A stretch of DNA of 64,000 nucleotides from Rikenellaceae bacterium (GCA_009783565.1 WRDF01000010.1:1-64000); one strand, 5' to 3'. Numbered from the stretch's first letter, positions 1 to 8,408 are shown. The notes: generated from the sequence alone by a model not told the origin. Numbers and translations: made by a program.

Positions 1-2
1 AA

Positions 3-137
3 GGTAGAACGATATTCAGGGGCAGAGTCCCCCGCCGTGCCCGCCACATCGCTGCTTCGATAGATGACCGCGCAGACCCCGAATACATCTTCTACGCACA
101 AATCAAAATTAAAAACGGAGAAGCGAAAGCGTTGTAA
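3..137 (+). CDS. C-terminal end of an unidentified gene (partial)
   Basis: One frame is open from the left edge of the window to a TAA at 135-137, giving 44 codons that end in IFYAQIKIKNGEAKAL. The tail is charged and protein-like, but no family is recognisable from so short a piece. The promoter at 182-212 begins 45 bases later, which is consistent with a gene ending here. It may also be a chance open frame. Confidence 0.3.
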   Translation, partial: GRTIFRGRVPRRARHIAASIDDRADPEYIFYAQIKIKNGEAKAL

Positions 138-181
138 AAAATGGGAGATCGCCACCAACGAGCGATGGGGCAGTATGGTTG

Positions 182-212
182 TTGGAAGCCTGAAAAATAA
201 TACTTACCTTTG
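182..212 (+). promoter_or_regulatory. Bacteroidetes-type promoter (TTG-N20-TACCTTTG)
   Basis: The -7 box TACCTTTG lies at 205-212 and TTG of a -33 element at 182-184, with a 20-nt spacer. This matches the primary sigma promoter pattern of the phylum. It would start a transcript near position 219, where no long reading frame begins. Confidence 0.5.
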
Positions 213-218
213 CATGTG

Positions 219-440
219 TGAATTACCGCGCAGAACACCGCAAGCCGGAAACTGCAAACTCGGTAACACTTCTGGACTAAGAGTTTTTACATGTTGATTT
301 ATAGGCGGTTAGGTCGGGCGTGCAAAATCCTGTCTCTCCGCAACGGCTAATTGTAGGAAAACTCCGAAGGGATCATCAAAAAGGGGTTGACACTCCACCC
401 AAGTTTGCTTGGAAGCGGTAGTGTCAGCCCCTTTTTGATA
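219..440 (+). ncRNA. Candidate small RNA or untranslated leader
   Basis: The stretch is bounded by a good promoter at 182-212 and by a strong hairpin (arms 375-394 and 420-439, one G-U pair) whose 3' arm ends in CCCCUUUUUGAU, like an intrinsic terminator. A 27-codon frame starting at ATG 214 would begin before the expected transcript start, and no convincing coding frame fills the segment. It does not match tmRNA, RNase P or SRP RNA signatures that I can recall. A roughly 220-nt regulatory RNA or a leader is the best reading. This is inference from its bounding signals. Confidence 0.35.
375..439 (+). terminator. Long hairpin with nested stem, probable terminator
   Basis: Arms 375-394 and 420-439 are complementary over 20 bp with one wobble pair. 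A second 5-bp stem (CCAAG at 399-403, CTTGG at 408-412) sits in the loop. The 3' arm is U-rich. The element is symmetrical enough to act on both strands. Confidence 0.45.
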
Positions 441-609
441 TAACGTCGAAGATGGTTTTGAGCAATTCGTCGTTGCAGAATCGCCGCCGGCAGGCAAGGG
501 AAAAGCGAGCGTTTTTTGCGGGTCAATCTCCTTACTTAATATCAGACACTGATTACGCTATCGCTAAATTGCGTCCAAAAGGGTGGTCGATATACATATA
601 GATGCATTT
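441..609. other. Intergenic stretch with nothing recognisable
   Basis: No promoter box, repeat or credible frame is visible between the hairpin and the stop codon of the phosphatase gene. The 62-codon minus frame at 309-497 runs through the hairpin and lacks protein character. Confidence 0.5.
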
Positions 610-1551
610 TTACCTTTTACCGATAGCGTTACGATAGACTTCTTCACCTGTATGGTTCACGAAATAGAACCGTACACTATCGGCAGAAACGGAAAATACC
701 GAATAGCCCGGATCGGAATTAGTAAATAACACACCTTCAACTTCGTCGATCTCATGCACTTCACGCGACTGCGAAGCCGATGAATTTACAATGTAATGCA
801 CCCTGCTTCCCGGCGGATTGATATGCTGAAAGTTGTGGATGTGTCCGCAGATATAAAAATCCGCGCCGCGCCTTTCTAAAATCTTTCCTACCCGCTCCTG
901 CATATCGGTTCTTTCCGACACCTGTTTGGTCGTCTTTGCATAAACGGGATGGTGTCCGATAACGATTTTCCAGCGGACGTCCGATATTGCGAGAACCGAG
1001 TCTAACCAGCTGAGTTGCTGCTCCATGTTTTGCTCTCCTGCGTCAGAATATTTTTTGTCGTTCCGGTATTTGTCTATCAATGGAGCGGTATCAATGAATA
1101 CGAATAAGGCTTTTTGCCTCTTCCCGACAGGATATTCCATTGCGTAGTAGCGAGCCGGTGCGTTCCAGCGTTCGCTGACGGCCGAATAGTCCAGAATTGC
1201 CTGCACGCTGCCGTTGTATTCGTGATTGCCCGAAACCACATGCCACGGAACAGCATGAAGCGACGGAGCGGTGTAAATATCTTCGATTTTCAGTTTCCAT
1301 TCCTCGTCGTCAATGCTTTGTACGCCGTCGTCGTGGATCGGGTCGCCGGCAACTGCCAGAAAGTTAATTTTGTTTTGTCTGGCAAAACGCCCCATGAGGT
1401 CGGCAATGTTTTTTTGTTCCGACTCTCCGCGCCGCCCCATATCGGATACCACAATGAAAGTGAAACTTTCGTTTTGTCCTTTGGGCTGCTTTTGTGTGCA
1501 TCCTCCGAATAAAACCGCAAGAATAAAAATCGCTAAAACTATTCTTTTCAT
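610..1551 (-). CDS. Purple-acid-phosphatase-like lipoprotein (metallophosphoesterase)
   Basis: Predicted surface or periplasmic phosphatase that releases phosphate from organic phosphates. The 313-residue product has a lipoprotein signal with lipobox FGGC (Cys18). Calcineurin-type metal motifs follow in order: SDMG (Asp37), GDPIHDDG (Asp70), GNHEY (Asn109, His110), GHHPV (about residue 200) and GHIHN (His237, His239). Spacing and the stretch around GNHEYNGSVQA resemble ACP5-type purple acid phosphatases. In that family the second motif is normally GDxxY, and the Tyr that gives the purple colour is His here. It is the last gene of the operon led by the TonB receptor at 6011, whose promoter carries a probable Pho box. 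Function is inferred from family and context; the substrate is unknown. Confidence 0.85.
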   Translation of the reverse strand: MKRIVLAIFILAVLFGGCTQKQPKGQNESFTFIVVSDMGRRGESEQKNIADLMGRFARQNKINFLAVAGDPIHDDGVQSIDDEEWKLKIEDIYTAPSLHAVPWHVVSGNHEYNGSVQAILDYSAVSERWNAPARYYAMEYPVGKRQKALFVFIDTAPLIDKYRNDKKYSDAGEQNMEQQLSWLDSVLAISDVRWKIVIGHHPVYAKTTKQVSERTDMQERVGKILERRGADFYICGHIHNFQHINPPGSRVHYIVNSSASQSREVHEIDEVEGVLFTNSDPGYSVFSVSADSVRFYFVNHTGEEVYRNAIGKR

Positions 1552-1575
1552 GTTCTCTCCTAACTATTTGTGATT

Positions 1576-1615
1576 AAACCCTGTTCCGTATATTTATTTG
1601 TACGGAACAGGGTTT
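1576..1615 (-). terminator. 15-bp inverted repeat between operon genes
   Basis: Arms 1576-1590 and 1601-1615 are perfect complements around a 10-nt loop. On the minus strand the hairpin is followed by TTTAATC. It lies between the beta-helix lipoprotein gene and the phosphatase gene, so it may reduce read-through into the phosphatase or protect the upstream mRNA. Confidence 0.55.
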
Positions 1616-1632
1616 TCTGATTTTTTGAATTA

Positions 1633-3282
1633 TTACTTTACTCCGAAAGCACCGTAACGTGCGCTTGGGGCGGGAGATTTGTATTCCACACCACCGATAG
1701 TTAAACCGACTGTTCCGAAATAAGGTGCATAATTACCTGCAAAATTGCCGCGCGGAGCTTTGCCGTTCGCACCGACAATTACAGGCGAATTTGCCGATGT
1801 TACGTGAAAATCCCATGAAGGATCATATAAATCCCTGTCCAAAGCCACAGTGTTAAATCCGAAGTTTGCGAAACCCGGATCCGGTGTGCCGGCAGCGGTT
1901 GCGATGAGGCTGTTTCCGTCCATTACCGGCGTACCGAGGCGACCATCGTGGAAATAATCGGGGTCGAGACGGGTATAACCTGCATAAGCCGTCAGAAGAG
2001 TTACGCCCTCTATGGTTTGAAGGGCGGGGTTGGTCAAAGTTTGCGAACCCGAAGCATAGAAGTTATAGTCAAGAACAGAATTCCAATCACAGCCACCCTT
2101 GTTCGGGGTAGGATTCTCTAAATTCGGTGTTTTGGACATCAGTTTGCTGTTTACGATCAGATTGTTGTAAACACTTGCCAAAGCGCCTTGCTCCAAAAAG
2201 ATCGAACCGCCTTTGAGATTCTTGATGCGACGCCAGCCGGAGTTGACAATCGTGTTGTTGTATGCGCGGATCAACGCCTGATGTCTTTCCGGCGACTGCC
2301 CCGACGACGAGAGTTTCATCCCGTTGGAGTTTACCGAAAACGTAAGGTTGTAGGCGATATCCACCTGAACACCGGCTTTCATGTTGATACCGTCGTTATC
2401 GTTCTCACCGATGGTGTGGATGATGTTGTTGGCAACGATAGCCTTACCGCCCATGAAATACATCGCATCCGAATTCGCGTAGCGGAACGTGCTGTTCATC
2501 ACTACAATTTTACCATCAGGGTTATTGGTAAGTATTTGTGCCGTCTGGTCTTTGTCGGCAACATTCAAACCTGCCAGAACCGACTGTGAATTAGCCATGC
2601 ACAAAGCGCCGGTATATTCGACAGTTACATAGGTGAATAGCAGCTCGGAAAAGTTGTTGCCGCCGACAAAACCGCCCCACAAGCCTGCATACCTGTTTGT
2701 TGCAACGCGTTTAGTCTCGTCGAACACTGTAACCAAAATGGGGTTTTCTTTTGTCCCTTTCAGCAGAAGGCTGCCATCTGCGAAAAATTCAATGGGAGCA
2801 TTCGATGCGCCTACCTGTCCGTCCTGAATAAGGATCGTTACGCCTTCCTCGACAACGAGCGTTTTTCCTTGCTCTACCCAGATTTGGTCGTCGACATATA
2901 CTTTAATGCCTTGCGCCCATACACCTTCTACCGCTCCACTTGCTTTCAGCACATCGGTCAGGCTTACCGCTATGGAGTATTCGGCGAAGATGGAAGGGTC
3001 GCTTTCCGATACGGCCTTGATTACGACGCTGCCTTCGTCGACAGCGGTAACTATACCGTTGCTGACTGTCGCCACATTTGGGTTTGACGATGACCACGTC
3101 AGACCCTTATCGGCAGCGTTTTTCGGAAAAAACGTAACCGTGAGGTCGAGTGTTTCCGCCGGCTTGATCATTCTGCTTTTTCCGGACAACGTAATACCTG
3201 CCAATGGCGCGGTGTCGTCGTTCTTGGTGCAACCCGTAAGTACGACTGCGCACAGGGCTGCCATTGTTAAGAATTTCTTCAT
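1633..3282 (-). CDS. Lipoprotein with Ig-like (BIG2) domain and parallel beta-helix
   Basis: Likely surface lipoprotein partner of the TonB receptor encoded just upstream. The 549-residue product starts with a signal ending in LTGC (Cys18). Residues about 30-107 form a BIG2-like Ig domain with the typical core LTWSSSNPNVATVSNG. The rest is rich in short beta-strand turns and asparagines (VVMNSTFRYANSDAMYF, IVANNIIHTIGENDN) as in right-handed beta-helix proteins. There are no clear catalytic residues, so binding or cleavage of a polymer cannot be told apart. It lies 35 bp downstream of the receptor gene and is presumably co-transcribed with it. Its pairing with a receptor and a phosphatase suggests capture of a phosphorus-containing ligand; that is inference. 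Confidence 0.8.
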   Translation of the reverse strand: MKKFLTMAALCAVVLTGCTKNDDTAPLAGITLSGKSRMIKPAETLDLTVTFFPKNAADKGLTWSSSNPNVATVSNGIVTAVDEGSVVIKAVSESDPSIFAEYSIAVSLTDVLKASGAVEGVWAQGIKVYVDDQIWVEQGKTLVVEEGVTILIQDGQVGASNAPIEFFADGSLLLKGTKENPILVTVFDETKRVATNRYAGLWGGFVGGNNFSELLFTYVTVEYTGALCMANSQSVLAGLNVADKDQTAQILTNNPDGKIVVMNSTFRYANSDAMYFMGGKAIVANNIIHTIGENDNDGINMKAGVQVDIAYNLTFSVNSNGMKLSSSGQSPERHQALIRAYNNTIVNSGWRRIKNLKGGSIFLEQGALASVYNNLIVNSKLMSKTPNLENPTPNKGGCDWNSVLDYNFYASGSQTLTNPALQTIEGVTLLTAYAGYTRLDPDYFHDGRLGTPVMDGNSLIATAAGTPDPGFANFGFNTVALDRDLYDPSWDFHVTSANSPVIVGANGKAPRGNFAGNYAPYFGTVGLTIGGVEYKSPAPSARYGAFGVK

Positions 3283-3317
3283 GATGAATTGGTTTTAAAT
3301 TTATGGTGTGTTTTTAT

Positions 3318-6011
3318 TTACAGCTTGAATTTCAGTCCCACCATGATATTTCGTCCGTAGAGTTCTTTTCTTTCGAGCAGTCCGCCGTTTTTACGTGCAA
3401 AATCTATGAAGCGGTCTTGGGCAGGGTTGGGATGGATGTACTGATACATTGGCGTATCGAGCAGATTGTTTGCTTTGGCAAACAGAGTAAGTCCGGTTTT
3501 TGCAAAGTGTTTTTCAACCGAAGCGTCTAACCTGATGTATCCTGCCTGCCACCAGTCCTCATCAACATATTCGCTGATGTAAACAAGGCGTTTGCCGGTA
3601 TACGAAAATGCAAGCTGTGCGTCCCATCCGTTCTGCATACCTTTGTACAGCAGCGACAGGTTGGCCACATGAGCCGCCTGTCCGAACAGCGGTCGGGTTT
3701 GACTCACAATTACCGTTTTGGATTCGGCAGGGGAATTCGGGTCAATGTCGTCCGCCAACAGCCACTTGTCTGTGGTAATCCGTGAGTTGGTAAAGGTATA
3801 GTTGGTTTTTACGCCAAACCATCTGAAATACTTGGTGATGTCTATTTCGATGCCCGCGTTGTAGGCGTTTCCGTAATTACGCGGCATGTAGTATGCCTGT
3901 TGCCCTATGTCGACGAAGGTGTACTCGATCGGGTCTTTGATATGCTTGTAGAATACGCCCACCATGAGTTGCTCGGACTGTCGTGGAAAATACTCATAGC
4001 GCAAGTCGATATTGTCAGCGATGGTGCGGCGAATATCGGGGTTTCCGCGTTCGTAGTAATCGTCGAACTCTTTTGAATAAGGCACTATTTCAAAAAAACT
4101 TGGGCGGTTGATGGCTTTCACATATGAGAACCGCAGGTTCGTATTACGGTTCAGCTCATACTTGGCATGGAAGTTAGGCAGCCAGTCGTAGTAATCCTGA
4201 AATCCGGTATTTTTTACGTTATTCTGCGGGAACAACAGGTCGTATCCCTGCCGCGTATGCTCCATACGAAATCCGCCGAGTAATTGAATTTTTTCGAACG
4301 ATGCTTTCACTTGCGCATACCCTGCACCGATTTTCTCCGATGCGTCGTAATTCAGTGCATCGTTGTAGCTTCCCGCATCGAATGCCGCTCCTATTTCGTC
4401 GAAGTATTCCCAATCCACGCCTCTGTATTGTAAGGGAACGGGTGGATTTGTCCTGAACCTGTAATCGTGAAAACGGCTTTCGCGTTGCTTGTCGCGATAC
4501 ATTCCACCTGCCGACCACTCCATTCTTACCGCTCCTGCCTGTGTGAAATAAGTGAGATTGGCATAGGCGGCTTTATCGTTATCCGAATTCTCTTCCCAGC
4601 GGCGCTCTATTACGCTGCCGGTCGGGTCGGCATAAGTTCTCCCGTCGCGCCCTATCCGCAGCCTGACAGTTACGTTGTCGGGCGTTTCGTTAAATGCATC
4701 TCCGTAAGCGAACGACCAATCGAAGCGCAATTTGTCGTTCCAAATATTATGTATTCCTTTCAGCGTCGAGCTTAGAATGGATTGCCGATTCCACCTCAGG
4801 CGATAGTCATGTTTGTCTTTTGCGATGGCGTCGCGTACTTGTATGTTTCGGAAATCCATATAAGCGTTGTACCACATCAGCTTGTGGTTTCGATTCAGGC
4901 GAAGGTCGAATTTGGCATGTGCTCCGGCACGTCTTTGTTCGGTCGAATAGTCGCGGTGGGTAATATTCTGCTCTCTGTCGGCATCATAAGTTTTTGCATA
5001 TCTGTCGCTTGCAGTTCCGCGATAAATGTTCGAATAGCTTGCGGCGACTAAAATTCCCAAGTAATCGTTGAATACTCGTCCTCCTGCTGAAAATCCTCCT
5101 GCAAGGTTCATCGGCGGCATGTTCCGCTCGGTTACCCGAAGGTTTCGGGTGGTAAAATTGGAGGTGCTGACAGGAAATCCAAGCCCGTATTTTGCAAAGA
5201 GCGATTGACGATCGATCGCCGAATAATCGAATTGCTGGTAGTTTCGCGAGAAAAATTGCGTATTGAAACCGGTCGATATATTTGCGTTCACCTGTAACTG
5301 CGAAGGAGCGTCTTTCATTACCATGTTCACTGCGCCGCCGATTCCGTCGCCCTCCATGTCGGCGGTGATTGCTTTTGTGATTTCTAACCTGTCCAACAAT
5401 TCGGCCGGGAAAATGTCGAGCGGCACAAAGCGGTTTTTATTGTCTGGCGAAGGAATTTTAACGCCGTTTACCAATGTATAGTTGAATCGCTTGTCCATGC
5501 CCCGCAGCAGCGCATACTGCTCGTCGCCGCTGCTATTGCGCTCCAATGTAACTCCCGACATGCGCTGGATGACGTTGGCAACCGTCATATCGGGTGAAAT
5601 CTCGATGGCGTGTGCGCTGACAACGTTTATCACATTCATGGAAGCCCTTTCGATGGCGCGTGCGCTGTTGTCGGTGCGTCCGCTATTGTCGCTGATAACC
5701 ACCACCGCATCTAATGATACACGGCCTTGTTCAAGTCTGACAATGATCGGCGAAGCGTTTTCAACAACTATTTCCTGCGACGTATAACCGATAAAAGATA
5801 CGACAAGCGTCACCGGAAATGCAGTAACGCCGGTCATGGAAAATGAACCGTCGAGACCGCTGACGACACCTTTTGTCCTTTGTTCTCCGAGAACGATGAC
5901 AGCGCCGATAATATCATCGCCGGTTTTAGCATCCGATACCTTGCCACGGATGGCTTGGGCTTGCAGCCCTGCGGGTAGTAAAAAGAAAAGAATTAAGAAA
6001 ATGAACCTCAT
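3318..6011 (-). CDS. TonB-dependent outer-membrane receptor with carboxypeptidase-like N domain
   Basis: Outer-membrane active transporter of 897 residues. After a signal peptide ending in GLQAQA, residues about 21-97 form a carboxypeptidase-D regulatory-like domain (IRGKVSDAKTGDDIIGAVIV). A plug domain follows (NVIQRMSGVTLERNSSGDE, then EITKAITADMEGDGIGGAVN), and then a 22-strand-type barrel to the C terminus (IMVGLKFKL). It is not a classic SusC, because no SusD-type lipoprotein follows. The operon partners are a beta-helix lipoprotein and a purple-acid-phosphatase-like lipoprotein. Three 11-bp-spaced ATGTTA repeats (minus-strand TAACAT) directly upstream of the -7 box suggest PhoB-type control. 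The ligand is probably a phosphorylated compound (inference). Confidence 0.92.
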   Translation of the reverse strand: MRFIFLILFFLLPAGLQAQAIRGKVSDAKTGDDIIGAVIVLGEQRTKGVVSGLDGSFSMTGVTAFPVTLVVSFIGYTSQEIVVENASPIIVRLEQGRVSLDAVVVISDNSGRTDNSARAIERASMNVINVVSAHAIEISPDMTVANVIQRMSGVTLERNSSGDEQYALLRGMDKRFNYTLVNGVKIPSPDNKNRFVPLDIFPAELLDRLEITKAITADMEGDGIGGAVNMVMKDAPSQLQVNANISTGFNTQFFSRNYQQFDYSAIDRQSLFAKYGLGFPVSTSNFTTRNLRVTERNMPPMNLAGGFSAGGRVFNDYLGILVAASYSNIYRGTASDRYAKTYDADREQNITHRDYSTEQRRAGAHAKFDLRLNRNHKLMWYNAYMDFRNIQVRDAIAKDKHDYRLRWNRQSILSSTLKGIHNIWNDKLRFDWSFAYGDAFNETPDNVTVRLRIGRDGRTYADPTGSVIERRWEENSDNDKAAYANLTYFTQAGAVRMEWSAGGMYRDKQRESRFHDYRFRTNPPVPLQYRGVDWEYFDEIGAAFDAGSYNDALNYDASEKIGAGYAQVKASFEKIQLLGGFRMEHTRQGYDLLFPQNNVKNTGFQDYYDWLPNFHAKYELNRNTNLRFSYVKAINRPSFFEIVPYSKEFDDYYERGNPDIRRTIADNIDLRYEYFPRQSEQLMVGVFYKHIKDPIEYTFVDIGQQAYYMPRNYGNAYNAGIEIDITKYFRWFGVKTNYTFTNSRITTDKWLLADDIDPNSPAESKTVIVSQTRPLFGQAAHVANLSLLYKGMQNGWDAQLAFSYTGKRLVYISEYVDEDWWQAGYIRLDASVEKHFAKTGLTLFAKANNLLDTPMYQYIHPNPAQDRFIDFARKNGGLLERKELYGRNIMVGLKFKL

Positions 6012-6033
6012 TTTTGTCTGCTTAGATTCGAGA

Positions 6034-6077
6034 CAAAAGTAGAAGGAGGATGTTAAGAGAATGTTATAATGATGTTA
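6034..6077 (-). promoter_or_regulatory. Promoter with a three-repeat Pho-box-like operator
   Basis: On the plus strand ATGTTA occurs at 6050-6055, 6061-6066 and 6072-6077, an exact 11-bp period. Read on the minus strand this is TAACAT three times with 5-nt spacers. Eight bases downstream on the minus strand is the -7 box TACTTTTG (6041 to 6034), and no good -33 element is present where the repeats lie. Direct repeats with 11-bp period at the -35 position are the architecture of PhoB/PhoP operators. The receptor ATG is at 6011. Confidence 0.65.
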
Positions 6078-6260
6078 CGTAATTTTTAATTTTTAGTTGG
6101 CCGTAACAGAGAGGTATACGAAACCATATTCTGCCCCCCTGTAATACGCAAAGCTATGGCTGCCGTTGGCGGGTCTCACTATGAATAGTATTTTTCGAAT
6201 ATTATACTTACTTTTATAGCGTTTATGAAGTGTAGCTTAAAAACGTTGCAACACAGAAAA
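6078..6260. promoter_or_regulatory. Divergent intergenic region upstream of ygiQ
   Basis: The DNA is AT-rich. A weak -7-like TTACTTTTAT lies near 6206-6215 on the plus strand and could serve the ygiQ gene. An in-frame ATG at 6225 could extend ygiQ by 12 residues, but MKCSLKTLQHRK is not typical of the family, so the start at 6261 is preferred. Confidence 0.3.
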
Positions 6261-7958
6261 ATGAGCACGCTGCCGACGACGGTTAAAGAGATGCGGGCAC
6301 TGGGATGGGACGCTGTGGATGCGGTGCTCGTCACGGGCGACGCTTATGTCGATCACCCGTCGTTCGGAGCGGCGGTCGTAGGGAGGCTGTTGGAGGCGGA
6401 AGGATTGCGCGTGGCGGTGGTTGCGCAGCCGAACTGGAGCGACGACCTGCGTGATTTCCGTAAGTTCGGTGCGCCGCGCCTGTTTTTCGGCGTGACGAGC
6501 GGGGCGATGGACTCGATGGTGTGCCACTACACGGCGCATAAGCGGCTGCGGAGCGACGATGCTTATACGGCGGGCGGCGAGGCGGGCAGGCGGCCCGATC
6601 GCGCGGTGACGGTATATTCGCAGATACTTAAACGGCTGTACCCGCATACGCCGGTGGTTGTAGGCGGTATCGAGGCATCGCTGCGGCGGCTCGCGCATTA
6701 TGATTATTGGGACGATCGGCTGCGGCCGTCGATCTTGACGGAGAGCGGCGCGGATCTGTTGGTCTACGGCATGGCCGACCGTACTATTGTCGAGGTGGTG
6801 CGCGCGATGCGCAACGGGTTCAACGCCAAGCTGTTGCGAAGGTTGAGGCAGGTGGCTTTCGTGGCGGACGGGAATTATGTCGCGCGGCTCGACGGTGCGT
6901 TGATGCTGAACTCTTTCGAGCGATGCGTCGCCGACCCGGCGGCGTTTGCCGAGAATTTCGTGCGCACGGAGACCGAATCGAACCGTCTCGAATCCGACAC
7001 GACACTCGTGGAACGCGTTGGTGACAGTTATATTATAGTGAATCCGCCACATCCGACGCTCACCGAAAGCGAGATCGACCGTTCGTTCGATTTGCCGTAC
7101 GCGCGCCTGCCGCATCCGCGATACGACGGCAAGGGCGCGATACCGGCGTTCGAGATGATAAAATTTTCGGTGAACCTGCATCGCGGCTGCTTCGGCGGAT
7201 GCAGCTTCTGCGCGATCTCGGCGCATCAGGGCAAATTCGTGGTGAGCCGCTCCGAGCGGTCGGTGCTGGCGGAGGTGGACAGAATCACGAAGATGCCCGA
7301 TTTCAAAGGCTATCTGTCCGATCTGGGCGGCCCGTCGGCGAATATGTACGGTATGGCCGGACGTGATAAAACGCTGTGTGCTAAGTGCTTGCGCCCATCG
7401 TGCGCGTGGCCTTCCGTGTGCCGTAATCTCGACCGCAGTCACGCGAGGATGCTTTCGCTGTACGCGCAGGTTCGCGCGCGAAAGGGTATCAAAAAAGCGT
7501 TTATCGGCAGCGGAATCCGCTACGATCTGTTCGAGAACGACGGCGGGCGATACCTGCGGGAGGTGGTCGTAAACCACACGTCGGGGCGATTGAAAGTTGC
7601 GCCCGAACATACCGAAGACACTGTGTTGCGCCTGATGCGCAAGCCGCCGTTCGGCAGTTTCGTCGCCCTTGCCGACGACGTTGCGTGCGTCTGCCGCGCG
7701 GAAGGCATCTCCTGCCAGGTCGTGCCTTATTTTATTTCGAGCCATCCGGGGTGCACCGAGCGCGACATGCGGCGGCTGTCGGAAAAAACGCGCCGCTTGG
7801 GTTGCCGCATTGAGCAGGTGCAAGACCTTACGCCCACGCCCATGACCCTCAGTTCGGTGATGTTCTACTGCGGCTTTGACCCCTACACCGGTGAGAAACT
7901 ATACGTCGCACGCAGCATGGACGAAAAACGGAAACAGAAGAAGTGGTTTTTTAAGTAG
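6261..7958 (+). CDS. ygiQ: YgiQ family radical SAM protein (UPF0313)
   Basis: Radical S-adenosylmethionine enzyme of unknown reaction. The 565-residue protein starts MSTLPTTVKEMRALGWDAVD and has the family N-terminal region (VLVTGDAYVDHPSFGAAV), the TAHKRLRSDDAYTAGG segment and the SAM cluster motif RGCFGGCSFC near residues 309-318, with the three cysteines in CxxxCxxC spacing. Extra cysteines (LCAKCLRPSCAWPSVC, about residues 373-388) fit a second metal or cluster site seen in the family. The family has no settled function. It is divergent from the TonB operon and ends in a shared terminator with the small HTH gene. Confidence 0.93.
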   Translation: MSTLPTTVKEMRALGWDAVDAVLVTGDAYVDHPSFGAAVVGRLLEAEGLRVAVVAQPNWSDDLRDFRKFGAPRLFFGVTSGAMDSMVCHYTAHKRLRSDDAYTAGGEAGRRPDRAVTVYSQILKRLYPHTPVVVGGIEASLRRLAHYDYWDDRLRPSILTESGADLLVYGMADRTIVEVVRAMRNGFNAKLLRRLRQVAFVADGNYVARLDGALMLNSFERCVADPAAFAENFVRTETESNRLESDTTLVERVGDSYIIVNPPHPTLTESEIDRSFDLPYARLPHPRYDGKGAIPAFEMIKFSVNLHRGCFGGCSFCAISAHQGKFVVSRSERSVLAEVDRITKMPDFKGYLSDLGGPSANMYGMAGRDKTLCAKCLRPSCAWPSVCRNLDRSHARMLSLYAQVRARKGIKKAFIGSGIRYDLFENDGGRYLREVVVNHTSGRLKVAPEHTEDTVLRLMRKPPFGSFVALADDVACVCRAEGISCQVVPYFISSHPGCTERDMRRLSEKTRRLGCRIEQVQDLTPTPMTLSSVMFYCGFDPYTGEKLYVARSMDEKRKQKKWFFK

Positions 7959-7980
7959 TGCGCGAGTTCGGGAAAACAAG

Positions 7981-8010
7981 AATAGGGAGGCCCGTAGGGG
8001 CTTCCCTATT
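7981..8010. terminator. Bidirectional terminator between convergent genes
   Basis: AATAGGGAGGCCC and GGGCTTCCCTATT form a stem with one imperfect pair around a short loop, placed between the stops of ygiQ and the minus-strand HTH gene. Confidence 0.65.
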
Positions 8011-8029
8011 CTATTGTCACTGCTAAAAA

Positions 8030-8269
8030 CTACTCGCCCAGAATTCGCTTTGCGGCATCGAGTATCGCCGTATCGTGGAGGGTGACGATCCCGCCGTCGG
8101 GGCCTTTTTCATAGTGTACTCCCTGGGGCACGCCCTTGTCGAAGTGACGGCCCCCGAAATAGTTTCTCACGGAGTCCTCCTCGATTCCCAGCTCCGAGGC
8201 AATGCGTTTGGTGCTGCCGCTGGGCAGCTGGTCTTTGATGCGACGCAGTTCATTGAAAGTTATGATCAT
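8030..8269 (-). CDS. Small HTH DNA-binding-like protein of Bacteroidales
   Basis: A 79-residue protein starting MIITFNELRRIKDQLPSGST. Residues about 5-40 look like a helix-turn-helix (KRIASELGIEEDSVRNYFGG), followed by a short conserved-looking tail (GPDGGIVTLHDTAILDAAKRIL). I recognise it as a family that is widespread and single-domain in Bacteroidales, with no established role. It is transcribed divergently from dnaK. Its small size and position would suit a transcriptional or nucleoid regulator, but nothing here proves a link to the heat-shock gene. Confidence 0.8.
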   Translation of the reverse strand: MIITFNELRRIKDQLPSGSTKRIASELGIEEDSVRNYFGGRHFDKGVPQGVHYEKGPDGGIVTLHDTAILDAAKRILGE

Positions 8270-8391
8270 GACCTTAGGATTTTAGTAATACTTTGTGTGA
8301 CCAAGATACGGCAAAAAAACATTACGTCCAAAATTATTGCACAAAATCTATCAAAAGTGACAAAATGTCAGCCGTGACTGTCAAAATCAGC

Positions 8392-8408
8392 TTGGCACAA
8401 ATATTGAA
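8392..8408 (+). promoter_or_regulatory. Sigma54-like -24/-12 element upstream of dnaK (weak)
   Basis: TTGGCAC at 8392-8398 and TTGAA at 8404-8408 place GG and GA ten bases apart, which is the sigma54 spacing, but the nearly invariant -12 GC is GA. A degenerate housekeeping alternative is TATTCTTTCG at 8430-8439. No CIRCE inverted repeat is seen. Confidence 0.3.

Noticed and set aside
375..439. Hairpin as the end of an insertion sequence
   Set aside because: No transposase, target duplication or second end was found nearby.
3318..6011. SusC/SusD glycan-uptake locus
   Set aside because: No SusD-like lipoprotein follows the receptor; the next gene is a BIG2/beta-helix protein.
6237..7823. 528-codon minus-strand open frame opposite ygiQ
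   Set aside because: It is a shadow of a GC-rich gene: rich in Arg and His, no domain, while the plus strand encodes a complete radical SAM protein.
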